From Acidobacteriaceae bacterium (lineage in GTDB: Bacteria > Acidobacteriota > Terriglobia > Terriglobales > SbA1), in contig PMHI01000426.1 in the NCBI GenBank assembly GCA_003156615.1, positions 3,624-19,670 of the forward strand: a stretch of 16,047 bases of DNA, read 5' to 3'. The notes beneath the pieces were generated by a model. The model did no database searches, had not been told where the DNA came from, and saw nothing but the letters and a program-made list of their open reading frames with translations. The translations under genes and the position numbers were made by a program. Shown in pieces: positions 8,244-13,642 of this stretch (position 1 is its first letter; each line of letters starts with the position of its first letter).

Positions 8244-8757
8244 TGGGTTCCCCCTTCGTTCCGACTTCGGATTTCAGTTTGTCGAGCTTGTCCGTCTTGC
8301 TGACGGCGTCAAGCAGGGCTTCGTCGAGTTTTTCGTTGGTCTGAAGCGTGCCCTTCAGATCATTGAGCCGCCTGCGCAGATCGAGCAATTCCTTCAGCGG
8401 CTTCACCTGGCGAGCTACTTGCTCGGGCTCGAAGTCCTCCAGGCTCTTGAATTTCAGATCCACGCGGAGCTGGCCGGCGTTGGCGTCTTCGCTCAACTTG
8501 TTTTCGACCGAGAAGGAGAGATGCGGCTTCATGCTTTCAAGGACGGAGTCGAAATTATCCGGTGTGACCTCGACAAATCGGCGCTCCTTGAGTTTTGGCA
8601 GAGGCTGTTCGGGCTGCCCGGAAAAATCTCCCAGAACGCCCACCACAAACGGTAGTTCCTTGAGTTCGATCGCGCCGCCGGTTTCTACGTCATAGGTGAT
8701 CTGAACGCGAGGCGGGCGCACCCGGTCTAATTTATGCTGCGTGCTCGGTTTTGCCAT
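8236..8757 (-). CDS. tssB: TssB (VipA) small contractile-sheath subunit
   Basis: 173 aa. TssB pairs with TssC in the sheath, and its N-terminal helix region is the known docking site for TagJ, which is encoded three genes downstream. Signatures are RPPRVQITYDVETGGA at 14-29, ELPFVVGVLGDFSG at 34-47, RRFVEVTPDNFDSVL at 59-73 with MKPHL following, and the helical block FKSLEDFEPEQVARQVKPL at 103-121 leading to LLDLRRRLNDLKG. The ATG at 8757 has an AG-rich ribosome-binding region (GAGGTAGG, about 8768-8775). It heads the long minus-strand operon and is preceded by a 416-nt spacer. Confidence 0.97.
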   Translation of the reverse strand: MAKPSTQHKLDRVRPPRVQITYDVETGGAIELKELPFVVGVLGDFSGQPEQPLPKLKERRFVEVTPDNFDSVLESMKPHLSFSVENKLSEDANAGQLRVDLKFKSLEDFEPEQVARQVKPLKELLDLRRRLNDLKGTLQTNEKLDEALLDAVSKTDKLDKLKSEVGTKGEPNA

Positions 8758-8813
8758 ATTTTTCTACCTACCTCTTTCGAGTTTTGCGATGAAGTGCCGT
8801 GCTATTCATCGAG

Positions 8814-8833
8814 CCCGGTTTAATACGACCGGG
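8814..8833 (-). promoter_or_regulatory. Inverted repeat in the tssB leader
   Basis: The arms CCCGGT (8814-8819) and ACCGGG (8828-8833) enclose an 8-nt loop. They lie 57-76 nt upstream of the tssB start, inside the leader predicted from the promoter at 8907-8935. It could be an RNA hairpin or a protein-binding site; the sequence alone does not decide. Confidence 0.35.
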
Positions 8834-8906
8834 AACGTAACTTTACAGGATCCATTTAGCGGAGAGAAGGCCGTCCAGCGATTGGCCGTACAGGCCGTGG
8901 ACAACG

Positions 8907-8935
8907 TGTTTATCACATGCCACAAGCAGAGTCAA
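8907..8935 (-). promoter_or_regulatory. Possible sigma70-type promoter for the tssB operon
   Basis: On the minus strand, TTGACT (8935-8930, five of six consensus bases) is followed by a 17-nt spacer and TAAACA (8912-8907), a weak -10. A GATAAA two bases earlier is an alternative -10 with a 15-nt spacer. This would give a leader of about 140 nt before tssB. Confidence 0.35.
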
Positions 8936-9173
8936 GCATGAAGCGATGGGGACGATGGGGAAGGATTGGCGCGCGAAGGCGCACGTACGGCGGCGGCCTG
9001 GAAAACCCAGATTCTTGAATTTCTTGGAAGCCGTTCCGGCCTTCATTGCCGGCGCGCCCAATCGATATCGAAAAACTGGCGGCAGCCTCCTGGCTCGACC
9101 TAGACACTCCCGGTCCAGTCAGCCGAGAATCGCAAAGTTTAAGCTGGACGACCTCCCGAAACGGGAAAAACGA

Positions 9174-9563
9174 CTACGGCACCATGACCGTAAATTCTCC
9201 CGGGTCGACGAATTTGATCACTCCGGCCCACATGCACATCAGCGTAGAGGTATTGTCGAGCGTCGGCATGTCTCCCAGCAGTACCGTCGGCGCTCCTGGA
9301 ACCCAGGGTGCAGGAGTTGCCGGGACGCAAGGCATCGGGGTCAGTACGCCCAGTGCAGCCGCGGTTGCGGCGGCAACTTCCGGATTGGCGAGTGACATGC
9401 ACATTCCGAACGGCATGATATTCACCAGAGGGATGTGATCCATGATGTTGGCGTCTGGAACGCCGTCGGTCAGCACGCGATGGATGGGCAGCACCACCAG
9501 CGAACTGGGTGCCATCCCCATGCTGCACATCATGTTTGCTCCCATACAAACTTGCATCGGCAT
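9174..9563 (-). CDS. DUF4280 PAAR-like protein, candidate spike-tip protein
   Basis: 129 aa from the ATG at 9563. DUF4280 proteins are PAAR-like; PAAR proteins cap the VgrG spike and can carry effectors. Recognised segments are CSMGMAPSSLVVLP at 13-26, ANIMDHIPLVNIMPFGMCMS at 38-57, the LANPEVAAATAAALGVLTPM run at 58-77, PCVPATPAPWVPGAPTVL at 78-95, and NTSTLMCMWAGVIKFVDPGE at 104-123. Cys13, Cys55, Cys79 and Cys110 sit in similar small-residue/Met contexts and could bind a metal. There is no C-terminal effector extension. A GTG at 9581 would also keep the frame open, but the ATG at 9563 has GAGGG 7 nt upstream and the predicted promoter places transcription start near 9578. It is separate from tssB and has its own promoter. 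No vgrG is visible nearby. Confidence 0.85.
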   Translation of the reverse strand: MPMQVCMGANMMCSMGMAPSSLVVLPIHRVLTDGVPDANIMDHIPLVNIMPFGMCMSLANPEVAAATAAALGVLTPMPCVPATPAPWVPGAPTVLLGDMPTLDNTSTLMCMWAGVIKFVDPGEFTVMVP

Positions 9564-9584
9564 AAGCGAACCCTCAGCCACGGC

Positions 9585-9612
9585 ATTCTAGCAAAGCCAG
9601 ACGGGAATGCAA
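9585..9612 (-). promoter_or_regulatory. Promoter of the PAAR-like gene
   Basis: On the minus strand, TTGCAT (9612-9607) and TAGAAT (9590-9585, five of six -10 bases) are 16 nt apart. The predicted start near 9578 leaves about 15 nt before the ATG at 9563, including the GAGGG ribosome-binding site. The inverted repeat at 9596-9620 covers the -35 and spacer. Confidence 0.5.
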
Positions 9613-9620
9613 CGTCTGGC
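9596..9620. promoter_or_regulatory. Perfect 8-bp inverted repeat, candidate operator
   Basis: GCCAGACG (9596-9603) and CGTCTGGC (9613-9620) are separated by 9 nt. The repeat overlies the -35 and spacer of the predicted PAAR-like promoter, as expected for a repressor site. No T-tract follows on either strand, so it is not an obvious terminator. The ten bases from 9596 recur at 10190-10199. Confidence 0.5.
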
Positions 9621-9699
9621 GAGGCGTCGTCGCTCGGTGAAGAAGAATCAACAACATAGAGGGAATCCCTTCTGTTACCCCGCATGAACCTTAGTGACC

Positions 9700-9727
9700 T
9701 TGAGAGGGCTGCCCAGCATCCTACTAT
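9700..9727 (+). promoter_or_regulatory. Promoter of the 123-aa gene
   Basis: TTGAGA (9700-9705, five of six) is separated by 16 nt from TACTAT (9722-9727, four of six). Transcription would begin near 9734, about 46 nt before the ATG at 9780. This also argues against an earlier in-frame start at 9684. Confidence 0.5.
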
Positions 9728-9779
9728 TAACGATAAGATTAATGGAGATGAAGGGAAACCTTCTGGAGGAGGCGGTGCT

Positions 9780-10151
9780 ATGGCCAAGACGAGAGTAATT
9801 TCCGGCATGTGGCGCATCGATCCACAAAAGTGGTCGCGCGTAATTGATCGCAACGGCCAACCCGTTGCTTCGGTAGAAACTCGTGTCGATCCAAACTCCA
9901 ACGCCGCCCTGATTGCGGCCGCGCCCGACATGTTCGAGTTGTTGGAGGTTCTTGACAATGAACCGTCCATCCCGGAAGTCGTGAGGGAAGAAATTCGGTG
10001 GGTTCTCCGGCGAGCCCGCGGAGATTTTGGCATCGCAGTCACCTCGCGTCGCTTGCGCACCCAGATGCGGGCCAACACACATGACTGGCTGGAATTTATG
10101 GAAGGCCTGTGGAAACCTGACCGCGACGCCGAGGGAAACGCGAGAGAATAA
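9780..10151 (+). CDS. Unrecognised small cytosolic protein with an NAxLIAAAPD motif
   Basis: 123 aa. I do not recognise a named family. The motif NAALIAAAPDMFELLEVL at 41-58 follows a short region of RNGQPVASVETR type (24-35). It resembles a segment common in small phage and phage-like hypothetical proteins, where a basic N-terminus precedes NAxLIAAAP(E/D)L. The rest is charged and helical (VREEIRWVLRRARGDF at 68-83) with a polar C-terminus. No signal peptide or membrane segment is seen. The ATG at 9780 has GGAGGAGG with a 7-nt spacer and lies downstream of a good promoter; both support it over the in-frame ATG at 9684. The opposite strand is also open here but lacks these signals. It is divergent from the PAAR-like gene and upstream of tssK; a T6SS role is possible but unshown. 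Confidence 0.65.
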   Translation: MAKTRVISGMWRIDPQKWSRVIDRNGQPVASVETRVDPNSNAALIAAAPDMFELLEVLDNEPSIPEVVREEIRWVLRRARGDFGIAVTSRRLRTQMRANTHDWLEFMEGLWKPDRDAEGNARE

Positions 10152-10241
10152 CTGCTCATTCTTCACTTGGCGGAAACTTGCCCACCGCCGCCAGACGGGT
10201 GAGTCATCCGCCTCGTTCGCTCCCATCCTGCCGATTTGCCT

Positions 10242-10270
10242 TTGCTTCCTGCCGCAGGAATTGCTATTGT
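10242..10270 (+). promoter_or_regulatory. Possible promoter of the first tssK with a palindrome in its spacer
   Basis: TTGCTT (10242-10247) and TATTGT (10265-10270) are exactly 17 nt apart. Both hexamers are moderate matches. The palindrome at 10246-10260 (7-bp arms around one C) sits almost entirely in the spacer and would place a regulator directly under RNA polymerase. Confidence 0.35.
10246..10260. promoter_or_regulatory. 15-bp palindrome TTCCTGC-C-GCAGGAA
   Basis: Perfect 7-bp arms (10246-10252 and 10254-10260) around a single central base, a geometry typical of dimeric regulator sites. It lies 75 nt upstream of tssK within the candidate promoter. Confidence 0.45.
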
Positions 10271-10281
10271 GGCAGCGGCAA

Positions 10282-10306
10282 TGAAAGCGACCGATGCGCG
10301 CTTTCA
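10282..10306. promoter_or_regulatory. Perfect 8-bp inverted repeat in the tssK leader
   Basis: TGAAAGCG (10282-10289) and CGCTTTCA (10299-10306) have a 9-nt spacer. The geometry (8-9-8) equals that of the repeat at 9596-9620, but the arms differ in sequence. It begins about 50 nt before the tssK ATG, and could be a leader hairpin or an operator. Confidence 0.45.
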
Positions 10307-10334
10307 GTTTAGCGCAAACTAACCTCACCATCCC

Positions 10335-11687
10335 ATGAAGCAACTGAAGCCAGTTCTATGGACCAAGGGCACGTTTCTGACTCCGCAACATCTCCAGGTC
10401 CAAGACCGATTTCTCGAGGACACGCTCAACTTTCGCTTGCAAGCTCTTAAATTTTGTCCATGGGGGTTCCTCGACCTCGCGGTAAATCAGGAACTTCTCA
10501 CCGACGGGCAGTTCCTTCTCGCGCGCGCCTCCGGCATTTTTCCCGATGGACTATTATTCGACATCCCGGACGCTGATCCTGCGCCTCCTTCCAAATCGCT
10601 CGAGGAATTCTTCGATCCCGGCACCAAGAGCCTGGACTTTTATCTGGCCATTCCGGACTATCGTCAACGCGGACTGAATGTGTCCACCGGAAAAGACGGA
10701 GGCTCGCGTTACGTAGCGGAAGTAGCCGCGTTTCGCGACGAGAATACCGGAGCCAGCGAAAAGCCCATCCAGGTCGCGCGAAAAAATATGCGCTTGCTCG
10801 CAGACACCGAGAACCGGGAAGGAGCTTCCGTGTTACGCGTCGCCAATGTAGAACGAACCCCGGCCGGTACTTTCGAGCTCAATCCCCGGTTTATTCCGCC
10901 TCTGATCGAGATCGGGGGCAGTGAATATTTGGCGGGATTGCTCCGCGGTCTGATCGAGATTCTTTCTGCACGCAGTACGCAGCTCTCTGGCATCCGCCGG
11001 CAAAAGAATCAGAGCCTGGCGGATTTTACCGCCTCCGATATTGCGAATTTCTGGCTGCTCTATACGGTAAATTCGCACTTCCCGATTTTCAGTCACTTAT
11101 TTGAGAGCAAGGGCGCGCATCCCGAGGAAGTGTATTCGGCGATGGTTTCGCTCGCCGGTTCACTGACCACTTTTTCACCCAAGCTTCGCCCCCGGGATCT
11201 GCCCTTGTATGTGCACGACTCTCTCGGTCCAGTCTTTGCTGACCTCGACGAGAAATTGCATTCTCTGCTTGAGACCGTGGTGCCGACGAACCTTGTATCA
11301 CTGCCCTTAAAACAAGTAAAGGGTTCGATTTACGCCACTGCAATCGACAACGAAAAACTCCTGGCGAATACGCGGATGTATCTGGCCGTGAGTGCGGAAA
11401 CCAGTGAAGACGCAATCATCAAGAAAGTGCCGCAGTTGCTGAAAGTCTGCTCGGCAACCCACATTGAACATCTGATCAAGCAAGCGTTGCCCGGTGTGCA
11501 ACTCAAACATCTGCCCAACCCGCCCGACGCGATTCCCGTGAAGTTGAAATATCAATATTTCAGCCTGAACCAGTCCGGCGCCGCCTGGGAGGCGGTCACT
11601 CGCGCACGCAATCTCGCGGCTTATGTGCCGGGAGACCTTCCGAATCCAACGATGGAACTCCTGGTTCTGTTGCCCCAGTCAAGTTGA
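10335..11687 (+). CDS. tssK: TssK baseplate-membrane adaptor, first copy
   Basis: 450 aa, full length. TssK trimers connect the TssEFG wedges to the TssL/TssM membrane complex. The N-terminal shoulder domain shows VLWTKGTFLTPQHLQVQDRF at 7-26 and GIFPDGLLFDIPDADP at 67-82. The middle has IPPLIEIGGSEYLAGLLRG at 187-205 and FWLLYTVNSHFPIFSHLF at 239-256. The C-terminal head has KVPQLLKVCSATHIEHLIKQ at 364-383, QYFSLNQSGAAWE at 407-419 and AYVPGDLPNP at 429-438. No Shine-Dalgarno sequence precedes the ATG at 10335 (upstream bases are pyrimidine-rich), unlike the second tssK. It is flanked by the 123-aa gene upstream and a convergent gene 15 nt downstream, so it seems transcribed apart from tssL-tssM. 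Confidence 0.93.
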   Translation: MKQLKPVLWTKGTFLTPQHLQVQDRFLEDTLNFRLQALKFCPWGFLDLAVNQELLTDGQFLLARASGIFPDGLLFDIPDADPAPPSKSLEEFFDPGTKSLDFYLAIPDYRQRGLNVSTGKDGGSRYVAEVAAFRDENTGASEKPIQVARKNMRLLADTENREGASVLRVANVERTPAGTFELNPRFIPPLIEIGGSEYLAGLLRGLIEILSARSTQLSGIRRQKNQSLADFTASDIANFWLLYTVNSHFPIFSHLFESKGAHPEEVYSAMVSLAGSLTTFSPKLRPRDLPLYVHDSLGPVFADLDEKLHSLLETVVPTNLVSLPLKQVKGSIYATAIDNEKLLANTRMYLAVSAETSEDAIIKKVPQLLKVCSATHIEHLIKQALPGVQLKHLPNPPDAIPVKLKYQYFSLNQSGAAWEAVTRARNLAAYVPGDLPNPTMELLVLLPQSS

Positions 11688-11702
11688 TCCCGCCAGCGGT
11701 CT

Positions 11703-13313
11703 TCAATGCTTGATCGCAAAATAAACGATGAGCAGCACGGCTATCAGCAGCAACACGTTCACGATGATGATCATTGGCAAAGACGATTTCTTCGCCTTGG
11801 GAAGGGCTCCAGTCTCGGGATCTTTGGGGGCAGCTGGAGCCGCAGGCAGCTTCGGAGCCGGCGGAGCCGTAATCTTCGGAGGCGCTAGGGCCGGCATTTC
11901 GAGATCTAGAAGGCCGCCGGAGGGGTGCGGCGATCCCCCTGCAGCCGGTTGATCTTTCAACGCGCCGGAACCCGCGAATCCCCCGGAGATGACACGCGTG
12001 TATTGACTCGGACCCGTTGCAGGGGGCGGCAGGCTGGTCGACACTTCCCGGCTGGGAACGGAAAACGCCTGTGTGGCGCCATTTTGAATGGACGATCTCG
12101 GGCTACCCGCAACCACTCTCGGAGCGATTGGAGTAACCGGCGGATTGACTGGAGCCTCCACTGGAGTCGGACTGGGCGGTATCCAACCTGGATCTTTGAG
12201 TGCCGATGGAGTCTGGCTGGACGCATTCCTTTCGCCGATCGGCAATGGTTCAATCGAAGGAGAAGATTGACTCGCGGTGCCGAATGACCGCGTGAACGCC
12301 CCGGATTCGGGCTGATGAGAAGTTTCTTCCACTTCTCCGGCCGAAGGATACATCGCGGAAAAGGAGTTGTCTTGGCTCGATCCGAATACTCTCGTAAACT
12401 CTCCGGGAGCATTCCGTTGTGGTGTGCGCGACACGTCAGCCACGATAGCAGGCGTTTCTACCGGCGGCTCGCCGTCAAACGGTCCTCGAAAAAATCTGGT
12501 GAAGTCCCCCGGCTTCCCATCGTCCGCAGCCTTGCGGAGACCCACAACGCTCGCCGCACTGTCTCCCTCCTCTGGCTTGCTGGGTCGAAATAAGGCGGTC
12601 AAAACGCCGCTGCCCATATCCTGCACGGCGCGATCTCCATCGTTGACAGTCGGGGCGTCACTAGGGATCTGCGCGCCAGACGCAGCCCGTTCAGGTCGAG
12701 ACGTTTCCTGACTCCTTGGAGCTTGGTTGAACACTTCGCGATTGGGATGAGAACTTGGTTCCGATGCAGGCTCGGCAAAAGCTGGGCTCGCCGGTTGCGA
12801 CGGTTCATTCGATCCAGCGAGAAACTGACGAGTGAATTCGCCAGGCTCCCGTTTCGGAGGTTCCCGCAGAGGCCCAAAACTGAGTCCGCTCCAATCCTCC
12901 CTGGCAGACTCCGACTGAGCCGGGGTATTCTTCGTTTCCATGGAGACGTTCGCATCGATTTCAGCCGGCGATGGCAACCCGGAAAAACGTGCCGCAGCGT
13001 AGGGGGGCTGGTGAGCCGGGCCCTGGGTCTCCGCTCCCCGTTCGTTTGGCCGAGAGAAACTAAGGGTTACCAGGTAAGCGTAAGTTGTGCCCACGTATTT
13101 GCCGGTTGCGACCACTAATCCAGGCGGATCGGGTGCAACTGCGCGGAACGATTCGAGAACCCACTGCACGGTCGGTTGACCGGGTTTCTTAGGCGGTGCG
13201 TCAAAAATATAAACCAGCACGCGCTCGCCATTGGCCACATCGCGACCGACGAATGTCTCCACCCGGCCCGTGGTCACTTCGTCGGAAAGCTCGTACTTGC
13301 CTGCAAATTGCAT
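11703..13313 (-). CDS. Tail-anchored Pro/Ser-rich protein with PGEFTRxF repeats and a kinase-N-lobe-like head
   Basis: 536 aa; no named family recognised. Residues 7-87 form the only compact-looking part: YELSDEVTTGRVETFVGRD, then ERVLVYIF, ending GTTYAYLVTLSF. This spacing resembles the N-lobe of a Hanks-type kinase up to beta-5, but there is no clear VAxK lysine, HRD or DFG. Residues 88-510 are Pro/Ser/Glu-rich and probably disordered. They carry PGEFTRQF (157-164), PGDFTRFF (268-275), PGEFTRVF (303-310) and SGAFTRSF (337-344), with weaker copies SGVLTALF (235-242) and SQYTRVI (436-442). A lysine patch KAKKSS precedes one membrane helix at about 513-533, with only three residues after it, so it should be tail-anchored with the head in the cytoplasm. 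The ATG at 13313 has no strong ribosome-binding site. It lies between the two tssK genes on the opposite strand. Confidence 0.8.
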   Translation of the reverse strand: MQFAGKYELSDEVTTGRVETFVGRDVANGERVLVYIFDAPPKKPGQPTVQWVLESFRAVAPDPPGLVVATGKYVGTTYAYLVTLSFSRPNERGAETQGPAHQPPYAAARFSGLPSPAEIDANVSMETKNTPAQSESAREDWSGLSFGPLREPPKREPGEFTRQFLAGSNEPSQPASPAFAEPASEPSSHPNREVFNQAPRSQETSRPERAASGAQIPSDAPTVNDGDRAVQDMGSGVLTALFRPSKPEEGDSAASVVGLRKAADDGKPGDFTRFFRGPFDGEPPVETPAIVADVSRTPQRNAPGEFTRVFGSSQDNSFSAMYPSAGEVEETSHQPESGAFTRSFGTASQSSPSIEPLPIGERNASSQTPSALKDPGWIPPSPTPVEAPVNPPVTPIAPRVVAGSPRSSIQNGATQAFSVPSREVSTSLPPPATGPSQYTRVISGGFAGSGALKDQPAAGGSPHPSGGLLDLEMPALAPPKITAPPAPKLPAAPAAPKDPETGALPKAKKSSLPMIIIVNVLLLIAVLLIVYFAIKH

Positions 13314-13642
13314 GGGTTCAGACCGTCCACGATCGCGAAAGAGCCGAAAGCTCGTTTACTATAATACGAGACTTGGCTTCCTGTGAAACAAAAGTGGTTG
13401 CTGGGCATTTCTCTCTCAGATCAGGCCGTATTCACGGCTCTCGAGCCCGCAAGCCCATTCCGGAGATGTTCCAGCGCCTACACCTTACACCCCTTACAGT
13501 TCCTTAGAGTCCGTTGCCTTGACAGTAAAGCGATAAACCCCTAGGATTCGCTGGCCACGCTTCTTCATATCTTGCGCTGTAAAATTCTTATTTTCCAATG
13601 GCGGATTCGGAGGGGGAGAAGATTTCTCCCAGGTGAGCGAGC
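13314..13642. other. Divergent regulatory region between the tail-anchored gene and the second tssK
   Basis: 329 nt with no supported gene. It holds the near-consensus tssK promoter at 13520-13548. Toward the minus-strand gene there is an AT-rich -10-like element (ATAATA on plus, 13361-13366) without a good -35. A small inverted repeat GAGC-CGAAA-GCTC lies at 13341-13353. The stretch from about 13380 to 13515 appears featureless. Confidence 0.55.
13520..13548 (+). promoter_or_regulatory. Sigma70 promoter of tssK2-tssL-tssM
   Basis: A perfect TTGACA (13520-13525) is followed after exactly 17 nt by TAGGAT (13543-13548, four of six bases). Transcription would start near 13555, giving a leader of about 88 nt. 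This is the best -35/-10 pair I found in the window. Confidence 0.6.

Larger units (their letters stand above)
8758..9173. other. Spacer between the PAAR-like gene and tssB
   Basis: 416 nt without a convincing gene. Short frames are present on both strands, but none has a family motif with a ribosome-binding site. It holds a possible tssB promoter (8907-8935), a 6-bp hairpin (8814-8833), and three copies of GGCCGT at 8869, 8884 and 8893. Next to the PAAR-like stop there is a small hairpin (9154-9166). The rest appears featureless. Confidence 0.6.

Noticed and set aside
9154..9166. Small hairpin TCCCG-AAA-CGGGA after the PAAR-like stop as an intrinsic terminator
   Set aside because: For minus-strand RNA the U-run precedes the stem instead of following it, and the stem is only 5 bp plus wobbles.
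9046..9438. Plus-strand 130-codon frame beginning with TTG
   Set aside because: Its first residues look protein-like, but most of it is antisense to the PAAR-like gene and no ribosome-binding site is evident.
9530..10343. Minus-strand open frames of 209 and 222 codons over the 123-aa gene
   Set aside because: They lack ribosome-binding sites and motifs, and one overlaps the PAAR-like promoter; the plus-strand frame has a promoter, a Shine-Dalgarno sequence and a recognisable motif.
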